DNA from: an uncultured Neomegalonema sp.
Lineage (GTDB): Bacteria; Pseudomonadota; Alphaproteobacteria; Rhodobacterales; Rhodobacteraceae
Length of the DNA: 45,832 nucleotides
Direction of reading: 5' to 3'
NCBI GenBank assembly: GCA_937928005.1
Contig: CALFVD010000117.1
Location: 1-45,832 of the forward strand
Below the pieces are notes generated by a model that was not told the origin of the DNA, did no database searches, and saw only the letters and a program-made list of their open reading frames with translations. Positions 1 to 8,652 of the stretch are shown one piece after another. Each line of letters opens with the position of its first letter. Position 1 is the first letter of the stretch. Made by a program: the position numbers and the translations under genes.

Positions 1-1
1 G

Positions 2-574
2 GTGCGCCCCCTTTATGACGATGGTGCATCCTCGGCGACGCAGGCGACGCGGGATTATGTATTGACGCTGGATACGGTTGAGGGTGAGCAGGAAGGGGTC
101 GCGCCGCTACTGAACATCTTTGGCGGGAAGATCACGACGTATCGGAAACTGGCCGAATCCGCGTTTGAGAAGCTGGCACCGTTCTTCCCTGCGGCTGGCA
201 AGGATTGGACAATGCGCGTACCCCTACCCGGTGGGGATATGCCGGTGGATGGGGCAGAATCGATGGCTGAGACGCTGCAAGCGGCGCATCCGTTTTTGAC
301 GCCGCGATGGGCAATGCGGTTGGTGCGGGCCTATGGGACGCTGGCGGCGCAGATGTTGGATGGGGCAATCACGGCGAATGATCTGGGGCGCGATTTCGGG
401 GCAACCCTGACGGAGCGGGAGGTCGAATGGCTGATGGCCCGCGAATGGGCGCGTTCGGCGGATGACGTGATATGGCGGCGCACGAAGCTGGGCCTACGCA
501 TGGACGAGGGGCAGCAGGCGGCGCTGGGCGCATGGATGGAGTCGCGGCGGGCAGAGATACTGGCGGCGGAGTGA
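2..574 (+). CDS. glpD: Glycerol-3-phosphate dehydrogenase, C-terminal part (cut by window edge)
   Basis: This is the last 190 residues of an FAD-dependent glycerol-3-phosphate dehydrogenase, which oxidises glycerol-3-phosphate to dihydroxyacetone phosphate at the membrane and passes electrons to quinone. The frame is open to the left edge, so the gene starts outside the window and the first GTG is an internal valine. The recognisable part is the VRPLYDDG motif followed by a GGKITTYR segment near residues 41-48, typical of the end of the FAD domain, and then the helical C-terminal domain. The stop is at 572-574. Family assignment is from motif recognition; substrate is inferred from the family. 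Confidence 0.93.
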   Translation: MRPLYDDGASSATQATRDYVLTLDTVEGEQEGVAPLLNIFGGKITTYRKLAESAFEKLAPFFPAAGKDWTMRVPLPGGDMPVDGAESMAETLQAAHPFLTPRWAMRLVRAYGTLAAQMLDGAITANDLGRDFGATLTEREVEWLMAREWARSADDVIWRRTKLGLRMDEGQQAALGAWMESRRAEILAAE

Positions 575-595
575 GAGGGCAGTGATAGCACCGCT

Positions 596-620
596 TTATT
601 ATGTGACATATTTCGTATAG
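596..620 (-). repeat. Decayed copy of the 27-bp palindromic motif
   Basis: Read on the minus strand this carries AATATGTCACATA (plus-strand 600-612), which differs by one base from the centre of each of the two better copies at 758-784 and 17235-17261, with CTAT at the expected outer end. The other arm has decayed. It lies just after the glpD stop. Confidence 0.4.
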
Positions 621-745
621 CTTTGAACCGAAACCCGGTGCTCGAAAAACCGAATAAGCCCTAAAACTGCGGAAGTTGCTTGAACAAAAAATCTTTGAAC
701 TGATGCACCATGCCGTTGGCATTAGGAGGCGCGTAAAGATTTTTA

Positions 746-796
746 CCCCTCACCCATATATGGAATATGCCACATATCCCATAGATGGATGAGGGG
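746..796 (+). promoter_or_regulatory. Long hairpin covering the ribosome binding site of the 805 gene
   Basis: Arms 746-769 and 773-796 are reverse complements over 24 bp with three mismatches (753/789, 758/784, 764/778) and a 3-nt loop. The right arm ends in GAGGGG, which with the following AG forms the GGGGAG ribosome binding site six bases before the GTG at 805. In RNA the hairpin would bury that site; in DNA it is a near-perfect operator-like palindrome. The pairing is seen directly; the regulatory role is inference. Confidence 0.6.
758..784. repeat. 27-bp near-palindrome, copy 1
   Basis: Outer arms TATGGAATA and TATCCCATA surround a TGCCACA-type centre. It matches the site at 17235-17261 at 23 of 27 positions. 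It forms the middle of the long hairpin before the hypothetical gene at 805. It could be a repressor operator or a short mobile palindrome. Confidence 0.6.
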
Positions 797-804
797 AGCG
801 CGGT

Positions 805-1512
805 GTGCAGCGCGCGGTTGACTTTTTGCCTATAATGCGTGTTGATGTTCTTGATTTGTTTTTCACGGGAGATGCAACGCGAATGGACTGGGACATCGTT
901 ATCGAGATCAATCGGAAGGTGCTGCTGCGGTTTGTAGCGGCATTATTCGACATGATCGGATGCGGGGAAACGGTTGCGCGCTGTGTTCATCGCGAAGTGC
1001 TATCGACACTATTGCTCGCTGAGGCGGCAACGCGGCGGTTGATTGCGATTGCGGCTATCGGGTTGGTGGTCGAGCCGCGTACGAAGCGGGATGCGCCGAC
1101 CGGGGCGATTCCGAAAGGGTCGGGCAAGCGGGTGCCGCCTTTTGCGCTATTCGATCCGCGCCGCTATGCGGGGCCACCGAAACAACAGAAAACGCCGGGT
1201 TTCGGGCCGAATGTTCGGGGCTTTGACGAGTTTGATATCGCGCCGCCGAACAAGGTTTCTATGTCGCCGGATGATCCGGTTTCCGTAGCACGGCTGCGGC
1301 AACGGCTAGAAGCTTTGCGGGCGGCATTGGAGGATATTCCGGCACAGGCAAGGCGGCTGGCGAGGAAGTTGGCGGCGATGGAGAGGCCGGTACAGCCCAT
1401 GCGTCCGGGGCGACCACCGGGATATAATGCGCGGGGGAAACGGCCCATTGATATCGTTCTGGCCGATTGCCAGGAATTGGCGCTGATTGCGCTGGCCGAA
1501 GTGCCGCCTTGA
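805..1512 (+). CDS. Conserved hypothetical protein, basic, 235 aa
   Basis: Unknown function. The N-terminal third (to about residue 85) is hydrophobic and helical with aspartates (DVLDLFFTGD, MDWDIVIEINRK). The middle is basic and proline/glycine rich (about 90-150). The C-terminal third is an arginine-rich helix (LRQRLEALRAAL, ARRLARKLAAMER) ending in an acidic short helix. I recall similar unnamed alphaproteobacterial proteins but no function. The GTG start is chosen because GGGGAG lies six bases upstream; an internal ATG at 883 (MDWDIVIE) is the alternative. The start region sits under the hairpin at 746-796, so expression may be controlled at translation. Confidence 0.6.
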   Translation: MQRAVDFLPIMRVDVLDLFFTGDATRMDWDIVIEINRKVLLRFVAALFDMIGCGETVARCVHREVLSTLLLAEAATRRLIAIAAIGLVVEPRTKRDAPTGAIPKGSGKRVPPFALFDPRRYAGPPKQQKTPGFGPNVRGFDEFDIAPPNKVSMSPDDPVSVARLRQRLEALRAALEDIPAQARRLARKLAAMERPVQPMRPGRPPGYNARGKRPIDIVLADCQELALIALAEVPP

Positions 1513-1591
1513 GGGGTTTTTCGATTCTAATTCGGGTGGACTTCCGCTGCGGGGCGGGAGCGTTTTGCTGTGTCTGTCGCTCATCGTCATA

Positions 1592-1605
1592 CCCGCATGC
1601 GCGGG
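1592..1605 (-). terminator. Small hairpin after hemB, weak terminator candidate
   Basis: CCCGC and GCGGG arms with a 4-nt ATGC loop lie just beyond the hemB stop, between convergent genes. There is no clear U-run on the minus strand, so this may only be a short dispersed GC-rich palindrome. Confidence 0.3.
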
Positions 1606-1610
1606 AAAGA

Positions 1611-2618
1611 TCAGGCGTTCTGGGTCATCAGCATCTTTGAGGCTTCAACGGCGTAGTAGGTGAGGATGCCGTCGCAACCAGCGCGTTTGAACGCCATGAG
1701 GCTCTCCAAAATGGCTTTTTCGCGGTCGATCCAGCCATTGCCCGCTGCGGCTTCGATCATCGCGTATTCGCCGCTGACTTGGTAGGCAAAGGTCGGCACG
1801 GCGAATTCGGCTTTTACGCGCTGACAAATATCGAGATAGGGCATCCCCGGTTTGATCATCACCATGTCGGCCCCCTCGGCAATGTCCATCGCGACCTCGC
1901 GCAGCGCCTCGTCGGTATTGGCGCTGTCCATCTGATAGGTCTTCTTGTCGCCTTTGAGGGTGGCATCCGCGCCCACCGCTTCACGGAAGGGACCATAGAA
2001 GGAAGACGCATATTTGGCCGCATAGGAAAGGAGCATAACATCCTGATAACCCGCGTTTTCCAAGGCATCGCGAAGCGCGCCGATACGGCCATCCATCATA
2101 TCGGATGGGCCGATGATATTGGCCCCGGCGGCGGCTTGGGCCAAACCCTGACGCACCAGCGCCTCGACGCTTTCATCGTTGACGATGCGCCCGTCGCGGA
2201 CAATGCCGTCATGGCCGGTCGAGCTGTAAGGATCGAGGGCGACGTCTTCCATCACGCCGATATGGGGCACGGCCTCGCGGATAGCGCGGGTGGCGCGGCA
2301 AACGAGATTATCGGGATTCCATGCCTCCTCGCAAGTCTCGGTACGCAGCGATTTATCGATATTCGGGAAGATGGCAACGCAGGGGATGCCGAAATCAGCG
2401 GCTTCCTTCACACGCTCGACGGCGATGTCGATGCTCAGGCGGTTGACGCCCGGCATGGCGGCGATGGGTTCGACCTTGCCCTCCCCTTCCACGACGAAGA
2501 TGGGCCAGATGAAATCGGCGGGCTTGAGGACGTTTTCGCTGACCATTGCGCGCGACCATGGTGCCTGTCTCGTCCGTCGCTGCCGCGTGCGCGGAAATCC
2601 CTGCAATCCGATGGCCAT
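1611..2618 (-). CDS. hemB: Porphobilinogen synthase (delta-aminolevulinate dehydratase)
   Basis: Condenses two 5-aminolevulinate molecules to porphobilinogen in cytosolic tetrapyrrole synthesis, feeding haem, cobalamin and, where present, bacteriochlorophyll. The two active-site lysines are visible in SYAAKYASSFYGPFR (about K202) and MVMIKPGMPY (about K256). The site that binds catalytic zinc through cysteines in many bacteria reads DVALDPYSSTGHDG here (about 125-138), without cysteines, as in the magnesium-type enzymes known from Rhodobacter relatives. The start at 2618 (MAIGLQGFPRTRQRRTR) gives 335 aa, the normal family length; the frame is open another 22 codons upstream to 2684 but that extension does not look like family sequence. 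Convergent with the gene at 805. Confidence 0.95.
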   Translation of the reverse strand: MAIGLQGFPRTRQRRTRQAPWSRAMVSENVLKPADFIWPIFVVEGEGKVEPIAAMPGVNRLSIDIAVERVKEAADFGIPCVAIFPNIDKSLRTETCEEAWNPDNLVCRATRAIREAVPHIGVMEDVALDPYSSTGHDGIVRDGRIVNDESVEALVRQGLAQAAAGANIIGPSDMMDGRIGALRDALENAGYQDVMLLSYAAKYASSFYGPFREAVGADATLKGDKKTYQMDSANTDEALREVAMDIAEGADMVMIKPGMPYLDICQRVKAEFAVPTFAYQVSGEYAMIEAAAGNGWIDREKAILESLMAFKRAGCDGILTYYAVEASKMLMTQNA

Positions 2619-2675
2619 GCTGTCTCTCCCCCCGGTCATGCGAAACCCGGTCAGGCTTGGCATTCTGTAACGTTG

Positions 2676-2704
2676 TATCGACACAAGTTTCGTAAAGTTG
2701 TCAA
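2676..2704 (-). promoter_or_regulatory. Possible hemB promoter
   Basis: On the minus strand a perfect TTGACA (2704-2699) lies about 80 bp before the hemB start. The matching -10 is poor (TCGATA at 17-bp spacing, GATACA at 19), so this rests mainly on the -35 box. Confidence 0.3.
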
Positions 2705-2907
2705 TACTCCTGAATGGGGGCTTAACACCTCGTTATCCTGCGCAGCCTATCTTTCCAGATATGGGGAACAGGGCCACGGCTCGCTGGGATATCCCAAACG
2801 ATCAGGGGGTCGGTCGGAATATTCCAGAGTTATTCTTGTTGTACTTTCGCGAGGTCCGACCGCCTCTGTCAGGCTTGAAAGTGTTTATAGTATCGGGGGA
2901 TACGGGA

Positions 2908-3483
2908 ATGAGAAACGCAATCGCAATCGTGGCCATTTTGTTCGGCACACAGGGTGCCCTTGCCGACACGCGGTCATCCGTCGAACAGCCTTTCGCAAAC
3001 TGGAAACCAGTTGTCGGCACCGTCAGCAGCACCATTGTGGGCGGCGAAACGGTTGTGACGCGGGTTACTCGTCCTTCGGTCCAGCGCCTAGCAATGCTGA
3101 CGCAAGTACCCGTCAAGACCTGGAGCACACAGGTCGAGTACCAGCACAATATCGACCGCCCGGACCTCGTTGCCGCCATCGCCCGCAACGAAGAAACGGC
3201 ACGCCCCGGCTTTGCCACCCTGCAACGCAGTTTTGGCAAGGGCGAGTTTCGGCCCTATGTGGGGGTCGGCGTGGGGGTTGCCGCAACGCAATTCGATACG
3301 ATGATGCCGACCGCCGAGGAAAGCTATGCGGTCAAGGGCGTGGTCGGCAGCAATCTGATCTTCACCGACAAGGTCGGTGCCTTCGTGCAGTACGATTATG
3401 CCGTCGCAACCGAGCGCGAGGCGGCGACTGGCGGGGGCAAATCCCACGGCCTGAGCTTTGGTCTGCGGATTTCGCTACATTAG
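2908..3483 (+). CDS. Small exported outer-membrane beta-barrel-like protein
   Basis: 191 aa with a signal peptide (MRNAIAIVAILFGTQGALA, cleavage about residue 19). The mature part is short and rich in alternating strands: EFRPYVGVGVGVAATQF, a central YAVKGVVGSNLIF and KVGAFVQYDYAV, ending GLSFGLRISLH, like the closing strands of small 8-stranded outer-membrane barrels. The ATG at 2908 is chosen because a signal peptide begins exactly there and a purine-rich CGGGGGA precedes it; the frame is open upstream to 2698 but that stretch has no protein character. Probably an outer-membrane protein of unknown ligand. It is followed by a decayed copy of the 95-bp repeat. Confidence 0.65.
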   Translation: MRNAIAIVAILFGTQGALADTRSSVEQPFANWKPVVGTVSSTIVGGETVVTRVTRPSVQRLAMLTQVPVKTWSTQVEYQHNIDRPDLVAAIARNEETARPGFATLQRSFGKGEFRPYVGVGVGVAATQFDTMMPTAEESYAVKGVVGSNLIFTDKVGAFVQYDYAVATEREAATGGGKSHGLSFGLRISLH

Positions 3484-3488
3484 CCTTT

Positions 3489-3532
3489 CTGAAACACAAA
3501 GCGCCCTGTTTCGCGCAATCTTGGCGTCAGGC
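3489..3532 (-). repeat. Decayed partial copy of the 95-bp palindromic repeat (copy F)
   Basis: About 37 bases align with the first half of the minus-oriented copy B (CTGAAACACAAAGCGCC then TGTTTCGCGCA and CTTGGCG); the second half is lost. It begins six bases after the stop at 3483. Confidence 0.45.
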
Positions 3533-3561
3533 AAGGTGGCAGTATATCACAAATCGTTATT

Positions 3562-3585
3562 GGCGCGCGGGGCTGTCCGCGCGCC
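3562..3585. terminator. GC-rich hairpin between convergent genes
   Basis: GGCGCGCGG and CCGCGCGCC form a perfect 9-bp stem with a 6-nt loop between the stops of the outer-membrane-like gene and gfa. No U-run follows on either strand, so termination activity is likely but not certain. Confidence 0.5.
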
Positions 3586-3593
3586 TGATGCGT

Positions 3594-4235
3594 TCAGGCA
3601 AGGACGCCCTTTGCCTTGGCGGTCGCCGTCGCGATGGCATCCATCAACGGCGGCGACAGAGCATCGTAAGGTTCCAAGCCCAACTCTTTGAGCCGCGCCC
3701 GTACCTTATCCATCTTATCGGGACTCACACCGCCTTCGATGGCAGAGGAGACGAAGGCCGCGAATTCGGCGGACGACCAGCCCGATTGATCCGACAATTC
3801 GGTATGGACGAAATCGAGGCCATGGAATGGATGGTCGGTACTTTCGATCCGGCCATACATATGCGCGCCGCAGGTCTTACAAGCATGGCGCTGAATCGCG
3901 GCGCTCTCATCCACGATATGCAGCTTTTCGGGATGGGCCGTAACGCTGACATGATCCCTACCAACAACGGCGATTTGACTGAAATCAGCCCCCTCAGGCT
4001 TCCAGCATTTGGTACAGCCGCAGATATGATTATGGGCCGTCTGCGCACCAATGGTCACTTCGACTTTATCCGTGGCGCAATTGCATTGGATGGTGCCACC
4101 GGTAAAACTGTCAGAACCGGGGCGGACACCGTTATCAACGCTTGGATGTATCTTGATGCCGCTGGTATCGATATGCGGCCCAGAAGCAGCAGGAGTATTA
4201 TTACCCCCTCCGAATAGATTAGATAGAAAACCCAT
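3594..4235 (-). CDS. gfa: S-(hydroxymethyl)glutathione synthase (glutathione-dependent formaldehyde-activating enzyme)
   Basis: Promotes condensation of formaldehyde with glutathione, the entry step of glutathione-linked formaldehyde oxidation. The zinc-binding cysteines are all present: C51/C53 (QCNC), C72/C74/C77 (CGCTKC) and C119/C122 (CKTC). The block [16 protein letters not shown] and [17 protein letters not shown] match the Paracoccus Gfa type closely, so this is the true Gfa rather than a distant Mss4-like relative. At 213 aa it is slightly longer than I expect because of a glycine/asparagine-rich N-terminus. GGAGG lies five bases before the ATG. The partner formaldehyde dehydrogenase genes are not in the window; the dimethylglycine dehydrogenase at 21.7 kb could be one formaldehyde source. 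Confidence 0.92.
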   Translation of the reverse strand: MGFLSNLFGGGNNTPAASGPHIDTSGIKIHPSVDNGVRPGSDSFTGGTIQCNCATDKVEVTIGAQTAHNHICGCTKCWKPEGADFSQIAVVGRDHVSVTAHPEKLHIVDESAAIQRHACKTCGAHMYGRIESTDHPFHGLDFVHTELSDQSGWSSAEFAAFVSSAIEGGVSPDKMDKVRARLKELGLEPYDALSPPLMDAIATATAKAKGVLA

Positions 4236-4268
4236 TATATCCTCCCAAAATGTTAGCGGGTTTAATCG

Positions 4269-4284
4269 TTAACCCTTCGTTAAC
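4269..4284. promoter_or_regulatory. Candidate CtrA box (TTAA-N7-TTAAC)
   Basis: TTAA CCCTTCG TTAAC fits the established CtrA full-site pattern exactly. It lies 34 bp upstream of the gfa ATG, in the gfa/leuC divergent region. A site this short is expected about once per few such windows by chance. Confidence 0.4.
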
Positions 4285-4385
4285 ATGCGCCACGATTACG
4301 AAACGCGCAAGTTGAGGCGATTCGCAGGCGGAAATGATGAGCGCGCGGTGGGCTGTAAACGCATTGTACGGCATCCGCGATCTTG

Positions 4386-4480
4386 CTATAGCCATCTGCG
4401 ATAAACCTGAGCCATGTTTCGCGCCAAGAGTTGCACGAAACATGGCGCTTGATGATTCAGGATAATCGCAATTCGCTTTA
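4386..4480 (+). repeat. 95-bp palindromic repeat, copy A
   Basis: Starts CTATAGCC and ends TCGCAATTCGCTTTA. The ends are imperfect inverted repeats of about 24 bp. The inner arms CCATGTTTCGCGC and GCACGAAACATGG pair with one mismatch. It lies between divergent gfa and leuC and ends 43 bp before the leuC ATG. Four good copies occur in the window (4386, 14132, 27837, 32849). Confidence 0.85.
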
Positions 4481-4523
4481 GACAGGCGCAAATCCTAACC
4501 AGACCAGCCGAAAGACCCCCATA

Positions 4524-5924
4524 ATGGCCGCACCAAAGACGCTCTACGACAAGATCTGGGACGCCCATGTCGTCCATGAATCCGATGACGGCACCTGCCT
4601 CCTCTATATCGACGCGCATCTGGTCCATGAAGTGACCAGCCCGCAGGCGTTTGAGGGGCTGCGCATGACCGGGCGCAAGGTTCGCCACGCTGAGAAAACG
4701 CTGGCGGTGCCGGATCATAACGTACCGACCTCTGACCGTGCCGAGGGCATCGAAGACGAGATGAGCCGGATTCAGGTCGATGCCCTGCGCACCAATGCGC
4801 AGGAATTCGGAATCGAGTTGTTCGATGTGATGGATATCCGGCAAGGGATCGTTCACATCATCGGGCCGGAACAGGGCATGACCCAGCCGGGGATGACCAT
4901 CGTTTGCGGCGACAGCCATACGGCCACCCACGGGGCGTTCGGTGCGCTGGCCCATGGGATCGGCACGTCGGAGGTCGAGCATGTGTTGGCGACTCAGACG
5001 TTGATCCAGAAAAAATCGAAGAACATGAAGGTGGAGATCACCGGCACGCTGCCCATCGGCGTAACGGCGAAGGATATCACGCTGACAATCATCGGCCAGA
5101 CCGGCACGGCGGGCGGCACCGGCTACGTTATCGAATATTGTGGTGAGGCGATCGAGGCATTGAGCATGGAAGGCCGCATGACGGTCTGTAACATGGCCAT
5201 CGAGGGCGGCGCACGCGCGGGGCTGATTGCACCGGACAGCAAGACTTTTGACTACGTGAAAGGCCGCCCGAAGGCTCCGACCGGGGAAAATTGGGATAAG
5301 GCAGTCGCCTATTGGTCAACGCTAACCTCGGATGAGGGCGCGCATTACGACAAGGTTATCACGATCCGCGCGGAAGATATCACGCCCGTCGTGACTTGGG
5401 GCACCTCGCCCGAAGATGTGCTGCCGATTAACGGTGTTGTGCCGTCGCCAGAGGATTTCGAGGGTGGCAAGGTCGATGCGGCACGCCGCTCGCTGGACTA
5501 TATGGGCCTGACGCCGGGGACGAAATTCTCGGATATCGAAGTGGATACGATCTTCATCGGCTCCTGCACCAATGGCCGGATAGAGGATATGCGCGAGGTC
5601 GCAAAGGTCATGGAAGGGCGCAAGGTCAAGGACGGCCTGCGCGCGATGATCGTGCCGGGGTCTGGCTTGGTGAAGGCCCAGATGGAGCAAGAAGGCTTGT
5701 CCGAGAAGCTGGCCGCTGCGGGCTTTGATATTCGACAGCCGGGCTGCTCGATGTGCCTCGGCATGAACCCGGATCAGCTTGCGCCGGGCGAACGCTGCGC
5801 CTCGACCTCGAACCGCAATTTCGAGGGGCGTCAAGGTAAGGGCGGACGCACGCATCTGCTATCGCCCGCAATGGCGGCGGCGGCGGCGGTGACGGGCAAG
5901 CTGACGGATGTACGGGAATTGTAG
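4524..5924 (+). CDS. leuC: 3-isopropylmalate dehydratase, large subunit
   Basis: With LeuD it isomerises 2- to 3-isopropylmalate in leucine synthesis, in the cytosol, using a [4Fe-4S] cluster. The three cluster cysteines are visible: C348 (IGSCTNGR), C408 and C411 (PGCSMC). The substrate-region signatures [12 protein letters not shown] (129-140) and the [12 protein letters not shown] segment are intact, and 466 aa is full length. There is no clear ribosome binding site before the ATG. The small-subunit gene leuD, often close downstream, is not in the window: the next gene is convergent. Copy A of the 95-bp repeat sits in the presumed promoter region. Confidence 0.96.
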   Translation: MAAPKTLYDKIWDAHVVHESDDGTCLLYIDAHLVHEVTSPQAFEGLRMTGRKVRHAEKTLAVPDHNVPTSDRAEGIEDEMSRIQVDALRTNAQEFGIELFDVMDIRQGIVHIIGPEQGMTQPGMTIVCGDSHTATHGAFGALAHGIGTSEVEHVLATQTLIQKKSKNMKVEITGTLPIGVTAKDITLTIIGQTGTAGGTGYVIEYCGEAIEALSMEGRMTVCNMAIEGGARAGLIAPDSKTFDYVKGRPKAPTGENWDKAVAYWSTLTSDEGAHYDKVITIRAEDITPVVTWGTSPEDVLPINGVVPSPEDFEGGKVDAARRSLDYMGLTPGTKFSDIEVDTIFIGSCTNGRIEDMREVAKVMEGRKVKDGLRAMIVPGSGLVKAQMEQEGLSEKLAAAGFDIRQPGCSMCLGMNPDQLAPGERCASTSNRNFEGRQGKGGRTHLLSPAMAAAAAVTGKLTDVREL

Positions 5925-6042
5925 AACAATGTACTACCGCAGTTCCTTGCGAAGAAATTTCTATTGTTGCGAGAGATAGCATGAAATTAGCGAAAACATT
6001 CGCTGATATTGATTCAAATTCGGCCCACAATATGCAGATAAA

Positions 6043-7035
6043 TCAATGCATTGCTACCACAACCTTCCCCGTCGCCTTGCGCTCTTTGATGAGCGTCAAC
6101 GCATCCGGCGCACCACCGAAAGCAACCCGGTCAGAAATATGCGGCGTGATGGTGCCTTTTGCCGCCCAGTCCAGCAGTCGTATCAAGCTTTCGCGGATGA
6201 CTTGCGGAGCTTTGGGGAAGTAGTCGCCCCACCAAAAGCCGATGATGTCGATGTTTTTTACCAGCAGATGATTGGCCTTATAGGTCGGGACATCGCCGCT
6301 GGCGAAACCCAAGGGCAGCACACGGGCTTCAAAGGCGGTTGTGCGCAGCATAGCAGCACCGAGATCACCCCCCACCGGATCGACGATTACGTCCATGCGG
6401 GCACCTCCGGTCAGGGCGAGAATCGTGTCGCGCAAGGCATAGCCGGTCAGGTCCATATCGGTCGTATCGAGAACGTATTCGGCCCCCATCGCGCGGGCCG
6501 CCGACGCTTTTTCCGGGCCGCGCGCGAGGGCGATGACGCGGGCACCCATCAGCGCACCAAGCTCCACCGCCGTCAGGCCGACACCGCCCCCTGCCCCACC
6601 AACCAGCAACCACTCACCCGGTTGCAGACGCGCACGGCGGGCAAGCGCCAGTTCAGACGATCCATAGGCAATCGGAATCGTCGCCGCCTCGGCATCGCCC
6701 AAGCTATCCGGCACGGGCGCAAGCGCGGCAATATCGGCCAAAGCATGGGTTGCCAATCCACCATGCCCGCAATAGGCAACGATTCGCTGGCCGACCAGAT
6801 CACCAGCATCACCCTGCCCCACCGCCTCCACGATGCCACAGATTTCTCCACCGGGAGCAAAGGGATAGGGCGGGGTCGATTGGTATGTGCCCTTGAGCAT
6901 CAAGAGATCGGCAAAGTTGATTCCGCAGGCAGAAACGCGGATTCGCGCCTGTCCCGGCCCCGGTTGAGGGAGTTCAACTTCCTCGCGGACAAGATCGGCG
7001 ATGATTCCGGGGGCGGCAATAGTCCAGCGTTCCAT
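6043..7035 (-). CDS. MDR-family NADPH:quinone oxidoreductase-like protein
   Basis: 330 aa medium-chain dehydrogenase/reductase. The N-terminal GroES-like domain has the quinone reductase signature (RIRVSACGINFADLLMLKG) and the Rossmann domain has GGAGGGVGLTAVELG (about 146-160), then DPVGGDLGAAMLRT. Zinc-ligand cysteines of true alcohol dehydrogenases are absent, so it belongs to the zinc-free quinone oxidoreductase branch, which transfers hydride from NADPH to quinones or enals. The exact substrate cannot be read from sequence. Monocistronic and convergent with leuC. Confidence 0.85.
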   Translation of the reverse strand: MERWTIAAPGIIADLVREEVELPQPGPGQARIRVSACGINFADLLMLKGTYQSTPPYPFAPGGEICGIVEAVGQGDAGDLVGQRIVAYCGHGGLATHALADIAALAPVPDSLGDAEAATIPIAYGSSELALARRARLQPGEWLLVGGAGGGVGLTAVELGALMGARVIALARGPEKASAARAMGAEYVLDTTDMDLTGYALRDTILALTGGARMDVIVDPVGGDLGAAMLRTTAFEARVLPLGFASGDVPTYKANHLLVKNIDIIGFWWGDYFPKAPQVIRESLIRLLDWAAKGTITPHISDRVAFGGAPDALTLIKERKATGKVVVAMH

Positions 7036-7136
7036 GATGTTTCAAAACCCCGCAATCGTTAGAGCAAACCCGGCGTTTACCTATTTGCGCGTATGGTCGG
7101 CTGTAGGTTAAACTTTCGAGTGCAATTGAGAGCCAG

Positions 7137-7730
7137 ATGTCCGCCAGCACTTATAAAAGAGCAACGAAAAAATATGCTGCGCGGGTAGATCATACCGACG
7201 GCGATACATCGACTGGCTATGTGTTGGTGCCTGTCGGCACCGATTTCGTGACGACCATTATGCAGGCGGCTAGTTTCCTAAACTTTGAGACCGAAAACGG
7301 CGAGGAAACCTATCTCTCCCTACAATCCGTAAAACGCATTACCGAACTCGTGAGCGATAATTCCCGCCGCCGCGCAGAAGAAGACGAAGCGCGCCGGGCT
7401 AACGAAGAAAAGGCAAAGGCCGAAGCCGAAGCCGCTCGCAAAGCCAGCGGACAACAACAAAATGCCGAACCACGCGAGAAGCCCGAAAAGCGCACATCTC
7501 CCTTTACCCGCAACGAGGAATTTGAGGCGCTCGATATCCTTGGCCTCGGCGAATATGTGAGCATGGACGAGATTCAAGGCACATACCGGCGTTTGGTCAA
7601 ACTGTACCACCCCGACCGCCTGCGAGGTTTGGGCGTCTCTGACAAGAAGATCGCCTATGCGGCGGAACGGCTTGCCGAGATCAACAATGCCTACAAACTA
7701 CTCATGCGCACGGTTAAGAAAGCAGCCTGA
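7137..7730 (+). CDS. DnaJ (J-domain) protein with N-terminal accessory region
   Basis: 197 aa. Residues 1-72 form a compact unrecognised domain. Residues 73-120 are a charged, alanine-rich predicted coiled coil or linker (RRRAEEDEARRANEEKAKAEAEAA). Residues 129-190 are a J-domain with the catalytic HPD at 158-160 inside YRRLVKLYHPDRLRG. J-domains stimulate ATP hydrolysis by an Hsp70 (DnaK). There is no Gly/Phe or zinc region, so this is a class C J-protein, probably bringing DnaK to a specific partner recognised by the N-terminal part. It stands alone upstream of fabI. Confidence 0.85.
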   Translation: MSASTYKRATKKYAARVDHTDGDTSTGYVLVPVGTDFVTTIMQAASFLNFETENGEETYLSLQSVKRITELVSDNSRRRAEEDEARRANEEKAKAEAEAARKASGQQQNAEPREKPEKRTSPFTRNEEFEALDILGLGEYVSMDEIQGTYRRLVKLYHPDRLRGLGVSDKKIAYAAERLAEINNAYKLLMRTVKKAA

Positions 7731-7838
7731 CGCACCGTAGTTTGAACTGCCACAGACCCACCGTCCCCGCGTTGACGCGACTCGCGCGATGTGTAGGATG
7801 CCTTAAAGCCGGGGCGGTCCCGGTAACGAGGACGGTGA

Positions 7839-8651
7839 ATGGCAGAGACACAGCAGCTTATGAGTGGCAAACGCGGCCTCGTGATGGGCGTCGCGAATAA
7901 TCGCTCAATCGCCTGGGCAATAGCACAGCAATGCGCGGAACACGGGGCCGAACTGGCTTTTACGTTTCAAGGCGATGCGCTGAAGAAACGTGTGGGACCA
8001 TTGGCCGAGAGCATCGGCTCGAAACATGTACTGCCCTGCGACGTGACCGATACCGCCTCGATGGATGCTGTGTTTGAAACACTAGAGAAAGACTGGGGCA
8101 CTCTCGACTTTGTGATCCATGCCGTTGCTTTCTCCGACAAGGCCGAACTGACGGGTCGTTATGTGGACACAACCTCCGATAATTTCGACCGCACGATGAA
8201 TATCTCCTGCTACAGCTTTACGGCAGTCGCACAGCGGGCCGAGAAGATGATGCCCGAAGGCGGCAGCCTCGTCACACTGACCTATTACGGGGCAGAGCGG
8301 GTTATGCCGCATTACAACGTCATGGGCGTCGCCAAAGCTGCGCTGGAGGCAAGCGTGCGGTATATGGCCGAGGATTTGGGTAAGAAGAATATCCGCGTCA
8401 ACAGCCTGTCCGCAGGGCCGATGAAGACGCTAGCGGCCTCCGGCATCGGAGATTTTCGCTATATCCTGAAATGGAACGAGTTAAATTCACCCCTGCGCCG
8501 AAATGTCAGCCAGAAAGATATTGGCGGGGCGGGACTCTATCTCGTTAGCGACCTGAGTTCAGGCGTGACGGGCGAGACCCACCACGTCGACTGTGGCTAT
8601 CACATCGTCGGCATGAAGGCTGAAGATGCGCCGGATATCTCAACGACCTGA
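7839..8651 (+). CDS. fabI: Enoyl-[acyl-carrier-protein] reductase (NADH), FabI type
   Basis: Catalyses the last reduction of the type II fatty acid elongation cycle in the cytosol. It is a short-chain dehydrogenase variant: GVANNRSIAWAIA (17-29) is the altered nucleotide-binding loop of FabI, and Y159 and K166 (YNVMGVAK) form the Tyr-x6-Lys pair that distinguishes enoyl reductases from other SDRs. The SLSAGPMKTLAASGI stretch is the substrate-binding loop. 270 aa is full length. GAGGA precedes the ATG. The next small gene begins one base after its stop, so the two are probably co-translated. Confidence 0.96.
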   Translation: MAETQQLMSGKRGLVMGVANNRSIAWAIAQQCAEHGAELAFTFQGDALKKRVGPLAESIGSKHVLPCDVTDTASMDAVFETLEKDWGTLDFVIHAVAFSDKAELTGRYVDTTSDNFDRTMNISCYSFTAVAQRAEKMMPEGGSLVTLTYYGAERVMPHYNVMGVAKAALEASVRYMAEDLGKKNIRVNSLSAGPMKTLAASGIGDFRYILKWNELNSPLRRNVSQKDIGGAGLYLVSDLSSGVTGETHHVDCGYHIVGMKAEDAPDISTT

Positions 8652-8652
8652 G

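Noticed and set aside
1779..4217. Very long plus-strand open frame opposite hemB and through the outer-membrane gene and gfa
   Set aside because: It is antisense to two clear genes (hemB, gfa), has no ribosome site and no family character; it results from the base composition of the real genes.
4219..4491. Open frame on the minus strand across repeat copy A
   Set aside because: Same repeat-derived peptide appears at the other copies, showing the frame follows the DNA palindrome and is not a gene.
6046..7062. 338-codon plus-strand frame opposite the quinone reductase
   Set aside because: Antisense to a full MDR protein with all motifs; no family signal.
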